Below, in pieces: positions 14,821 through 22,141 of a stretch of 33,357 nt of DNA. A program made the translations under genes and the position numbers. The DNA comes from Crocosphaera sp038442745 (GTDB lineage Bacteria; Cyanobacteriota; Cyanobacteriia; Cyanobacteriales; Microcystaceae): contig NZ_JARVCN010000225.1 of assembly GCF_038442745.1 (NCBI RefSeq), positions 1 to 33,357 on the forward strand, given 5' to 3'. The first letter of the stretch is position 1; every line of letters starts with the position of its first letter. The notes under the pieces are model-generated. The model made no database searches. It was not told the origin of the DNA and saw only the letters and a list, made by a program, of their open reading frames with translations.

Positions 14821-15870
14821 TTATTTCTTACTCTGATAATATGCTTGAAAACTTTGATAGTATGTCTCGGGGTGATAGAGATGACACTGAGATGTAATGT
14901 CGTTCATTAGGGGCCAGGAGAAGCTTAATTCACACAAATATTTGCCCCAATTTTCTTTTAAACTTTGATGAGCTAGTCTTAAATTATAGCTAGGTATTCC
15001 CGTAGAAATATGGTGGGGAATATGGACGTTGATATCATGACACAAAATCTCTACCCAACGAGGATAGTCACAGTGAACCGTACCACATAATTGAGCTTCT
15101 GCTTCGTTCCAGTCTGCTTCTTTTTTAAAGGGAATGTTAGGAACAGTGTGATGAACTATAGTAAAGGTACTCATCCAAAAATGGAATACCAACCAAGGTA
15201 ATAACCAAAATTTAATTACACCCCAGACTCCTAGTGTAGCGAAGGCAATGGGGAAAACAATCGCAGCAGCAACAATTACTACCAAAGCAGAAAAGCGAAT
15301 TTGTTCCCGTTCTTTTCCTTCAAATTTAGTCCAGTCGAAGTGAATTTTAGCCCAATGTACCACAGAAGCAAACCACCACAAACGACCTCTTAACTGCCGG
15401 TATCCCCACTTTTCAAAAGCAGAAAAAGTTTCATAAAATTCTGGCATGAAGGGGTCCCAAGCGTTATCAACATCTAACTTATTAGTATGCTTGTGATGAT
15501 GATTGTGGAGAATACGCCAACCGTGGAAGGGATAAAACAGAGGTAAAAAAATAGCATGACCCACAAAATCGTTAATGCGATTTTGATTAGAAAAAGAACG
15601 ATGACCACAATCATGGCCAATGACAAATAATCCTGTCATTGCTGTTCCTGTAAATACCCATAAAATAGGGAACAAGTACCAGGGAGAAACCGCCAAAGCA
15701 GCCCATCCTAAAGCGACCATAGAAACCGTGAGGATAACTGTAAACCAAGCTTTACGAGGATTTTTAACAAAGACCTCTTTTGGTAGGGTTTTAATAATGT
15801 CCCTTAACCGAATATTCTCATCTAGTGGAGGAGAAACTGACGGTTGAGACTGAGTGAGCAATGTTGTCAT
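14821..15870 (-). CDS. desA: Acyl-lipid delta-12 (omega-6) desaturase DesA
   Basis: DesA inserts a cis double bond at delta-12 of oleoyl chains already bound to membrane glycerolipids, using ferredoxin and O2 in thylakoid and cytoplasmic membranes. The three di-iron histidine boxes are visible: HDCGH, HNHHHKH (residues shortly after PFHGWR) and HIPHH, together with the family segments GTAMTGLFVIGHDCGH, NAWDP and GTVHCDYPRWVEILCHDINVH (the last two recalled as conserved with Synechocystis DesA). Two pairs of hydrophobic helices flank the boxes. I chose the ATG at 15870 (349 residues), which matches the family length; a TTG 30 bases upstream is in frame but adds residues with no family counterpart. 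Cold induction is usual for this gene but not visible here. Confidence 0.95.
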   Translation of the reverse strand: MTTLLTQSQPSVSPPLDENIRLRDIIKTLPKEVFVKNPRKAWFTVILTVSMVALGWAALAVSPWYLFPILWVFTGTAMTGLFVIGHDCGHRSFSNQNRINDFVGHAIFLPLFYPFHGWRILHNHHHKHTNKLDVDNAWDPFMPEFYETFSAFEKWGYRQLRGRLWWFASVVHWAKIHFDWTKFEGKEREQIRFSALVVIVAAAIVFPIAFATLGVWGVIKFWLLPWLVFHFWMSTFTIVHHTVPNIPFKKEADWNEAEAQLCGTVHCDYPRWVEILCHDINVHIPHHISTGIPSYNLRLAHQSLKENWGKYLCELSFSWPLMNDITSQCHLYHPETYYQSFQAYYQSKK

Positions 15871-16356
15871 GAATAACTTAACGATAGTACAAAGTGTCAA
15901 AAAGAGAATAAGTTATAGGAGTTTTTAGCTTGTAATTACTTACAATTACCTAAAGAATCCAAAAGACGGGTTAAAAAAGGTAAAATTTTCTGTAACCCAA
16001 CCTTAATAGTTATATCACATTACCAGGTATATTAAGGAGCTAATCTGAAAAAAAGAAATGCACCCATAACTAATAAGTTTTTGATTCGGGTTAAATTAGT
16101 TTCTAGAATATGAGTTTTAAATATTTATTTAAATGTAAATTTTATAGGTATTAAAGTTTGTTTTTTGGTAAAAAAGACTGAGACAACAATAATTAATTAG
16201 AAAAAAGACTGAAACAATACTTATAGATAAAATACCTGTCACATTTTTTAAAGAGTCAAAGACCCTCAAAACAGTTAAAATAGAAAAAGCTACTCATGAT
16301 CTGACTGAGGAATATAAAAAAAAGCCAGATTAGTACCGCATATATTATCTATTGCA
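15871..16356. other. Divergent intergenic region desA/sir
   Basis: The 486-base gap between the divergent desA and sir genes must hold both promoters. It is AT-rich, and the only distinct structure I see is the direct repeat at 16170-16217. No gene or RNA is recognisable. Confidence 0.6.
16170..16217 (+). repeat. Direct repeat upstream of sir, 31-bp period
   Basis: AAAAAAGACTGAGACAA (16170-16186) recurs as AAAAAAGACTGAAACAA (16201-16217), 16 of 17 bases identical, with starts 31 bases apart (about three helical turns). It ends 139 bases before the sir start and could be a binding site for a regulator of sulfur assimilation (inference). Confidence 0.55.
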
Positions 16357-18264
16357 ATGGTCAAAACTCCCATTTCACCTGCCCAAAAAGTTTCCAAACT
16401 AGAGAGCATTAAAGAACACAGCAACTTTTTAAGAGAGCCTCTTGCAACCGAGTTATTACAAGATACTAACCGTTTTAGTCAAGATGCTATTCAAATACTC
16501 AAGTTTCACGGTTCCTATCAACAATATAATCGAGATAAAAGAGCCAAGGGACAAGAAAAAGACTACCGTATGATGTTGCGAACTCGAAACCCTGGGGGGT
16601 TTATTTCAGCGCAACTCTACTCAACAATCGATCGTCTCAGCGACGAATACGGAAACAATACCCTGCGAGTTACCACCCGACAAGGACTACAAATTCACGG
16701 TATCCTCAAGAAAAATCTAAAATCATCTATTGCCGCTATTGTCAAGAGCATGGGGTCAACCCTGGGAGCTTGTGGGGATATCAACCGTAACGTCATGGCA
16801 CCCCCCGCCCCCCTTAAAAATCGCCCTGACTACGGATATGCTTGGGAATACGCCGATAAAATAGCCGATCTCTTGCGACCCCAAAGTAACGCTTATTACG
16901 AAATTTGGCTAGATGGGGAAAAAGCTATCAGTGTCGAAGAAGATCCAGAAGTAACCGCAGCCCGTCAACGAAATCTCAATGGCACTAACTTTGAAGAGGG
17001 GGAAGAACCCCTTTATGGGCAACATTATATGCCCCGTAAATTCAAGTGTAGCGTCACTGTTCCGGGAGATAACTCCATCGATCTCTACACCCACGATGTC
17101 AGCTTAGTGGTGATCACCGACGACAGTGGGGAATTATTAGGCTTTAATGTCCTGACCGGTGGGGGCATGGGGCGCACCCACAACAACGAGGCCACCTTTC
17201 CCAGATTAGCCGATCCCCTGGGATATGTAGCCAAAGAAGATGTATTCGATTTAATGAAAGCCATTTTAGCCACCCAACGGGACTACGGCGATCGCTTTCA
17301 ACGTCGTCACGCTCGTATGAAATACCTCATCGAAGACTGGGGAATCGATACATTTAGAACAAAAGTAGAAATGTATCTAGGCAAAGCCCTAGAACCCTTT
17401 AAACCCCTTCCACCTTGGCAATATAAAGATTTCCTCGGTTGGCACGAACAAGGGGACGGTAAACTATTTTTGGGTCTTTCCATCGAAAATGGTCGCATCA
17501 AAGACGAGGGAGATTTTCGACTCAAAACTGCCCTGCAAAAGATTACCAGAGAATACGCCCTGCCTCTGCGTCTAACCGCTAATCATAACGTGATCCTCTA
17601 TGAAATTGACCCAGGGGATAAACAGGGTATCAACAACATTTTAGACCACTGCGGCATTGTCAGCGATCCCCAAAAAATAGACTCATTGACCCGTTATTCT
17701 ATGGCTTGTCCTGCTTTACCCACCTGCGGATTAGCTGTAACCGAATCAGAACGGGCATTACCAGGTATTTTAGAGCGCATTCAAGGGGTTTTGACCCGCG
17801 TGGGTTTAGAAGGAGAAGAAATCGTTATCAGAATGACCGGCTGCCCCAACGGTTGCGCCCGTCCCTACATGGCCGAATTAGGCTTTGTCGGCAGCGCACC
17901 GGGAATGTATCAAGTATGGTTAGGGGGAGATGCTAACCAAACCCAACTGGCTGAACCCTATATCCAGAAATTACCGGACCCAGATCTCGAAAGCTTTTTA
18001 GAACCCTTATTTGTTTATTTCAAGCAAGAACAAAAAGATCAAGAGAGTTTTGGGCAATTTTGTCAAAGAGTGGGTTTTGATGCCTTGAGAACCTTCTCAG
18101 ACAGTTACACCCCACCAAAACCCCGTCGCATTCGTAAAAATCAACATCGAGTTAGCGTCCCTGATGCTATGTTTGCCCGTCTCAAACAAGCCTCCCAGGA
18201 CGAAAAACGACCCATGAATCAGATTGTAGAACAAGCCCTAGAAGCCTATTTTGGCAAGGAGTAA
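16357..18264 (+). CDS. sir: Ferredoxin-dependent sulfite reductase with RHH-like tail
   Basis: The enzyme reduces sulfite to sulfide with six electrons from ferredoxin, in the cytoplasm, as the last reductive step before cysteine synthesis. The two halves of the siroheme/4Fe-4S fold are recognisable: TTRQGLQIHG near 108-117, and the cluster ligands C451-x5-C457 (ACPALPTCG) with C496-x3-C500 (GCPNGC). C500 should bridge the cluster and siroheme. At 635 residues it has the length of cyanobacterial and plant SiR and exceeds ferredoxin-nitrite reductase (about 510). Residues 597-632 read like a ribbon-helix-helix domain: a short RVSVP strand, a helix FARLKQA, a turn, and a helix QIVEQALEAYF. Such tails bind DNA in CopG/Arc proteins. 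The gene is monocistronic and divergent from desA. Confidence 0.95.
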   Translation: MVKTPISPAQKVSKLESIKEHSNFLREPLATELLQDTNRFSQDAIQILKFHGSYQQYNRDKRAKGQEKDYRMMLRTRNPGGFISAQLYSTIDRLSDEYGNNTLRVTTRQGLQIHGILKKNLKSSIAAIVKSMGSTLGACGDINRNVMAPPAPLKNRPDYGYAWEYADKIADLLRPQSNAYYEIWLDGEKAISVEEDPEVTAARQRNLNGTNFEEGEEPLYGQHYMPRKFKCSVTVPGDNSIDLYTHDVSLVVITDDSGELLGFNVLTGGGMGRTHNNEATFPRLADPLGYVAKEDVFDLMKAILATQRDYGDRFQRRHARMKYLIEDWGIDTFRTKVEMYLGKALEPFKPLPPWQYKDFLGWHEQGDGKLFLGLSIENGRIKDEGDFRLKTALQKITREYALPLRLTANHNVILYEIDPGDKQGINNILDHCGIVSDPQKIDSLTRYSMACPALPTCGLAVTESERALPGILERIQGVLTRVGLEGEEIVIRMTGCPNGCARPYMAELGFVGSAPGMYQVWLGGDANQTQLAEPYIQKLPDPDLESFLEPLFVYFKQEQKDQESFGQFCQRVGFDALRTFSDSYTPPKPRRIRKNQHRVSVPDAMFARLKQASQDEKRPMNQIVEQALEAYFGKE

Positions 18265-18349
18265 ATCCTCGGGTAACTTGGGGGAAATATGGCTAGGTAT
18301 ACCGATATCTTGCACCAGTATAGAAAAACTCAAATTAGTAAGCACTCAG

Positions 18350-18442
18350 CAGTTAGGGTTCAGCATTCGTTTAATCTTACTCAGAGTAGATGATATGGAT
18401 TGACCTTTTTCAGCTGATGGCTGATAGCTGAACGCTTACAAA
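18350..18442 (-). repeat. Interspersed 93-bp repeat, copy 2 (inverted)
   Basis: Reverse complement of the element at 9678-9770, with 8 mismatches over 93 bases and no gaps. The terminal inverted motif (GCGTTCAGC and GCTGAACCC read on this strand) is kept. The two copies face opposite ways and bracket about 8.6 kb containing mntCAB, desA and sir. Confidence 0.85.
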
Positions 18443-18633
18443 CTAGCCAGTTTTATCGAAAGTGCAAGATGTGAGTACACCGACTTTTAAGAATTATCCC
18501 ATCCAGCCCCCCATTTCTTCTACTAGAAGTCGGCGATCGTAAAAATCCGAATAGTTAAGACAGTTGCTCCTCACTGTATCTAACCTCGTCTAAAATGACA
18601 CGAGAGGATAACTTAAAAGGGGAAAATCTAAAA

Positions 18634-18792
18634 ATTACTAGCTTAATTAATGCTAAGCTAAAGTAACACAAGAGCGGTTGAAAGTAACTTACAGGGAACT
18701 AATTTTGGGAAGGCATACCTAGACGGTGCTAACCCATAAAGGGCTAGTTAGACCAGTGGTAGCTTTTCTTAGTAATCGATGATTTTAGCTTA
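18634..18792 (+). ncRNA. Possible structured RNA or long leader
   Basis: ATTACTAG (18634-18641) can pair with CTTAGTAAT (18768-18776, one bulge). TAAGCTAAA (18654-18662) can pair either with TAGCTTA (18639-18645) as a local hairpin or with TTTAGCTTA (18784-18792) over a long range. An inner CTAACCC/GGGCTAG hairpin with one mismatch lies at 18730-18746. The alternative pairings recall a leader or small RNA of about 160 nt. It matches no RNA family I know: not tRNA, SRP RNA, tmRNA or RNase P RNA. It precedes the start at 18840 by under 50 bases. Confidence 0.3.
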
Positions 18793-18839
18793 CAGTAACA
18801 TTTTTGTTGTTGACACAAAAGTTAATTAGAGGTAAAGAA

Positions 18840-19022
18840 ATGATGAACGTAGGTAAAGTTTTAATTTTCCTGGCTATTGGTATTGTTATTGCCAAATTTG
18901 TAGCATCTTTCTTTGGAAAAGGTAACATTCCTTGGCTCAATAAATTGGTAACAGCGATTTTATTTCTGTTTATTGGGTTTGAAGTGTATCAAATTGGTAA
19001 ATTATTGATTAATCAACCATAA
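18840..19022 (+). CDS. Small two-helix membrane protein
   Basis: A 60-residue protein with two hydrophobic helices (about 5-22 and 31-52) separated by a short GKGNIPW turn, ending in a polar tail. I do not recognise a named family. The start is the ATG at 18840, preceded by AGAGG with 7-base spacing; a second ATG follows at once and could serve instead. An in-frame TTG at 18804 lacks a ribosome binding site and is unlikely. It lies 17 bases before the next gene, so it is probably the first gene of a three-gene unit with two glycosyltransferase-type genes. Confidence 0.75.
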   Translation: MMNVGKVLIFLAIGIVIAKFVASFFGKGNIPWLNKLVTAILFLFIGFEVYQIGKLLINQP

Positions 19023-19039
19023 ACATTCGAGGAAAAATT

Positions 19040-20059
19040 ATGGTATCTCAAGGAATTTATACCCTAGCCAACGATGTAGTTTATGATCAGCTAATAGCCT
19101 TACTCAATAGCATTGAAACTCATGTTAGTTCTTCACTTCCCATCTGTATTATTCCTTACGATGATCGTTTAGATAAAGTCAAAAGTGAAATTAAAAATAG
19201 ACAGAATTTGAGTTTATTTGACAATCAAGAATCAATTGACAGATGGGAAAATTTCGCCGATAAAGTTTGGGAAGCTCATCCCAGAAATCAGGAAAGTAAG
19301 GCAAGTCGTCCTAAATGGTATAAAGGTCATTTACATCGGAAATTAGTGGCTTTTGATGGTGAATTTGATAACTTTGTTTTTTACGAAGCTGACAATTTAG
19401 CGATGAAATCCGTTGAAGATGTGTTTACAAAATTAACAGACTATGATTTTGTTTTTGATGATTGGGAACATCGTAAACCAACGGAAAACGCAGCTCTAAA
19501 TATTCCTATTATAGAGGCCAGTGGTTGTTATACAGAGGAACAAGTGAGGCCGAAGATTCACGACGCTAGTTTTTTCGCTTCTAAGCAAGGACTATTTCCT
19601 CCTCAAGAATTAGCAGAATTAGAAGAAAGATTAATCAAGAAAAGAGAGGTAGAATGGATTAATCGAATTGGTTGGTGGGATGATGTTTTTCTCTACAATT
19701 ATCTTACTTTACGTAGCGAAAGACCCATTTATAATTTTACTCAAAGTCCAGATGGACAAGATAGAACAGGAAATTGTGCCGATGCTGATCCTTTTATCAA
19801 CATTGATAATGTGCTTTACAATGAGCAAGGATTAAAACCGATTCATCGCATTCATTATATGAATTATTCTTCATCGGATTTTGCTCGTTTATGTCAGGGA
19901 GAAGACGCTAATATCAACTACAAAGACATCTTCCTACACTACCGTTTCCTAAAAAATCCTGACCAAAAACCAAGTAAATTAGTCCCTCCTAGTTCCCTTA
20001 AAAAAGCAACCAGAAAACTACAAGGAATCATGGGAAAAATTAAGCGAACAATCTCCTAA
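19040..20059 (+). CDS. Npun_R2821/Npun_R2823-like glycosyltransferase-type protein
   Basis: The 339-residue protein resembles a cyanobacterial family named after Npun_R2821/Npun_R2823, believed to be GT-A-like. Marks: a GIYTLANDVVYDQLIALLNSI start, a CIIPYDD segment (about 36-42), a basic HRKLVAFDGEFD-x-FVFYEAD stretch where the usual DxD-type motif reads EAD, a YDFVFDDWEH segment, and a C-terminal IHRIHYMNY followed by DIFLHYRFLKNP. I recall the family sequence only approximately and this is a divergent member. The activity is not established. A GAGGA ribosome binding site precedes the ATG. The next gene, a GT2 enzyme, starts 5 bases later, so both likely act in one glycan pathway. Confidence 0.7.
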   Translation: MVSQGIYTLANDVVYDQLIALLNSIETHVSSSLPICIIPYDDRLDKVKSEIKNRQNLSLFDNQESIDRWENFADKVWEAHPRNQESKASRPKWYKGHLHRKLVAFDGEFDNFVFYEADNLAMKSVEDVFTKLTDYDFVFDDWEHRKPTENAALNIPIIEASGCYTEEQVRPKIHDASFFASKQGLFPPQELAELEERLIKKREVEWINRIGWWDDVFLYNYLTLRSERPIYNFTQSPDGQDRTGNCADADPFINIDNVLYNEQGLKPIHRIHYMNYSSSDFARLCQGEDANINYKDIFLHYRFLKNPDQKPSKLVPPSSLKKATRKLQGIMGKIKRTIS

Positions 20060-20064
20060 GAATT

Positions 20065-21054
20065 ATGGCTAAAGTAAGTGTTTGTATTCCCACCTATAAC
20101 CGTTCGCACTACTTGACTTATGCCGTCAATAGTGTTCTTAATCAAACCTATTCCGACTTTGAATTAATTATTTGTGATGACGGTTCCCCTGATAATACAC
20201 CCGAGGTTGTAGCAGGATTTCAAGACAGTAGAATTCGTTATATTCGTCATGAGAAAAATATAGGAAGAAGTCGTAATATGCGATCCGGTTTTGAAGCATC
20301 CCAAGGGAATTATTTTATTAAATTTGATGACGACGATGCCTTAACCCCAGAGTTCTTAGAGCAAACAGTTAATGTCTTGGAAAACAAACCCGAAGTTGAT
20401 TTTGTTTGTACCAATCATTGGATAATTGATAAAAATAGTAAAAAAGTAGAATCAGCTACACGAGAAAATGCAATTCGTTGGGGAAAAGATAAACTAAAGG
20501 AAGGGATAATTAATGATTTAGATTGGCAAACTTTTTACTATCAAAGTTTACAAGTGGGTTCAACTTTATTCCGTTATTCTTGTTTAAAAGAAGTAGATTA
20601 TATGGACCCGAAAGCAGATGGGTGTGAAGATTTTGACTTATTGGTTAGGTTAGCTTTGATTGAGAAAGTAGGGTATTTTTTGCCAGAATATTTAATGGAA
20701 TATCGTTTCCACGGAGGGCAAACCAGCTTAGGACAAAATTTACATTTTTTAGAAGCAAAATTATATTGTATAGAAAATTATCAATTTTCAGATCAAGACT
20801 TAGAAGAAAAAAGAAAAACAAAACTAGCTCAAACTCAACAAGACTTAGGATTAAGATTAATTGAAAAAGATCAAACTAAAGAAGGAAGGAAACTTTTAAA
20901 CTCATCCAAAAAGATTTTGGGTGGCTCTAAAAGAACCAATTTAGGTTTATTAATGTCTTACTTACCCCTCAACTTACGTCAATTAATTTTAGACCAATTT
21001 CGTCAATGGAAACCTAAAGATTACACCGAGAAAGTTCGTACACAAAAAAGTTAA
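20065..21054 (+). CDS. GT2 family glycosyltransferase
   Basis: A 329-residue inverting GT-A glycosyltransferase. The N-terminus KVSVCIPTYNR (3-13) is the family opening, DDG at 38-40 contacts the nucleotide, and FDDDD at 87-91 holds the metal-binding DxD. A GCEDFDLLVRLAL segment near 190 carries the ED motif of the likely catalytic base. There are no membrane helices, so it acts in the cytoplasm, transferring a sugar from a nucleotide donor onto a lipid-linked or protein acceptor that cannot be identified here. The C-terminal 80 residues are helical and basic. It is the last gene of the unit starting at 18840. Confidence 0.9.
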   Translation: MAKVSVCIPTYNRSHYLTYAVNSVLNQTYSDFELIICDDGSPDNTPEVVAGFQDSRIRYIRHEKNIGRSRNMRSGFEASQGNYFIKFDDDDALTPEFLEQTVNVLENKPEVDFVCTNHWIIDKNSKKVESATRENAIRWGKDKLKEGIINDLDWQTFYYQSLQVGSTLFRYSCLKEVDYMDPKADGCEDFDLLVRLALIEKVGYFLPEYLMEYRFHGGQTSLGQNLHFLEAKLYCIENYQFSDQDLEEKRKTKLAQTQQDLGLRLIEKDQTKEGRKLLNSSKKILGGSKRTNLGLLMSYLPLNLRQLILDQFRQWKPKDYTEKVRTQKS

Positions 21055-21074
21055 CACGATTATAGAATTGCTCT

Positions 21075-21120
21075 AAAAAATAGAGAGAAAAGACTAGCAG
21101 AATTGAGTTTTTTCTCTCTA
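21075..21120 (-). terminator. Terminator between convergent genes
   Basis: TAGAGAGAAAA (21081-21091) and TTTTCTCTCTA (21110-21120) make a perfect 11-bp stem. On the minus strand it is followed by six T (21080-21075), so it ends the metallophosphoesterase transcript. It may also slow plus-strand transcription from the GT2 gene, though there is no T run on that side. Confidence 0.85.
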
Positions 21121-21132
21121 CTTTATGACTAT

Positions 21133-21966
21133 TCAATAAGAAGCTAAAGTAATAACTGTTAACTCTGGAGGACAGAAAAACCTCCCTGGAAAATAACTTC
21201 CCAAACCCCGATTAATATAAAGTTGATTTCCTCGAATGTGATGCCATCCTTGATGCCATTGCCAATTTTTGAGAATTGCTGAACAATGGTTAATATAGGG
21301 GATACATTCCCGTAATTTCGGGGGTATGTGTTGACGAACTTGTTGCAATAACATTAAACCAGGGCCAAAACCAGGGATAATAATTTGACCCCCGTGGGTA
21401 TGACCCGATAGTTGTAAATCCACACGCCACCGTTGTAGAATTGTGGCAGTGTCGGGATTATGAGATAGAACTAAACAAGGCTTAGAGTCAGAAAGTCGAG
21501 ACATGGTAGGTTCAGGATTAAACTCTCTAGACCAATAATCTGCTAACCCCACAATAGGTAGATTATCTCCTAACGGACTAACAATTTCATTCCAGAGAAC
21601 CTTAATTCCTGCTTGTGTCATAGCTTCTGTGACTATGGGTTTAGCATTAGGATATAAAACATCATGATTCCCCAAAACAGCATAAGTACCCACTCGACTT
21701 TGCAATAGTTTTAGTTTAGGGGCTAAATTATAGATAGTGTCCGGTTCTTGAGTGATGTAGTCTCCAGTTAAAACCACCAAGTCTGGTTTTTCTTCATTGC
21801 TTAAGGATATCGCTTGATTGAGTAGGTGGGGAGATAAACAAAGTCCGTCATCATGCAAATCAGAAAGTTGCACAATTTTTGTTCCTTCTAGGAAAGTAGA
21901 TAACCCTTTGATGGGAATAGTTAACCTTTCTACTTTCAAAGATTCGCTGAAAATAGGAGCAAGCAT
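21133..21966 (-). CDS. YkuE-like metallophosphoesterase
   Basis: A calcineurin-like phosphoesterase of 277 residues with the dimetal motif series in order: D36-x-H38 (LSDLHDD), GD at 68-69, GNHD at 99-102, a LSHNPD His, and SGHTHGGQ near the C-terminal third. The closest group by motif spacing is the YkuE/LpxH-like family that acts on membrane phospholipid or UDP-sugar phosphodiesters; the substrate cannot be read here. There is no clear membrane anchor with the chosen start. I prefer the ATG at 21966 over an in-frame TTG two codons upstream; neither has a good ribosome binding site. The gene is monocistronic, with its own terminator. Confidence 0.88.
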   Translation of the reverse strand: MLAPIFSESLKVERLTIPIKGLSTFLEGTKIVQLSDLHDDGLCLSPHLLNQAISLSNEEKPDLVVLTGDYITQEPDTIYNLAPKLKLLQSRVGTYAVLGNHDVLYPNAKPIVTEAMTQAGIKVLWNEIVSPLGDNLPIVGLADYWSREFNPEPTMSRLSDSKPCLVLSHNPDTATILQRWRVDLQLSGHTHGGQIIIPGFGPGLMLLQQVRQHIPPKLRECIPYINHCSAILKNWQWHQGWHHIRGNQLYINRGLGSYFPGRFFCPPELTVITLASY

Positions 21967-22141
21967 TAGCAAAAGTGTGTGTGATGAGTAATCTTACTTC
22001 TCACCATAGCTAGAGAATAAAACCCCCTCTCAAATTAATGCTATTTTTATAAGGTTTACCATTAAGAATATCTACTTAATAATTCAGCCTCAACCCTTCT
22101 TTTCCCCATCTTTAACTACTAATTTATGAAACGATTCAGAC

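Larger units (their letters stand above)
18265..18839. other. Non-coding interval after sir
   Basis: The 575-base gap has no gene I can support. It contains the second copy of the 93-bp repeat (18350-18442) and, further right, the possibly structured segment at 18634-18792 leading to the small membrane protein. No intrinsic terminator for sir is evident. Confidence 0.6.

Noticed and set aside
15871..15900. N-terminal extension of DesA from a TTG at 15900
   Set aside because: No ribosome binding site and no family counterpart for the added residues; the ATG at 15870 gives the usual length.
16357..18264. Ferredoxin-nitrite reductase (nirA)
   Set aside because: The length of 635 residues and overall sequence fit sulfite reductase better; no nitrate genes are adjacent.
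18634..18792. tRNA, tmRNA, SRP RNA, RNase P RNA or a known riboswitch
   Set aside because: None of the conserved motifs of these RNAs, such as a GGTTCGAATCC arm, could be found.
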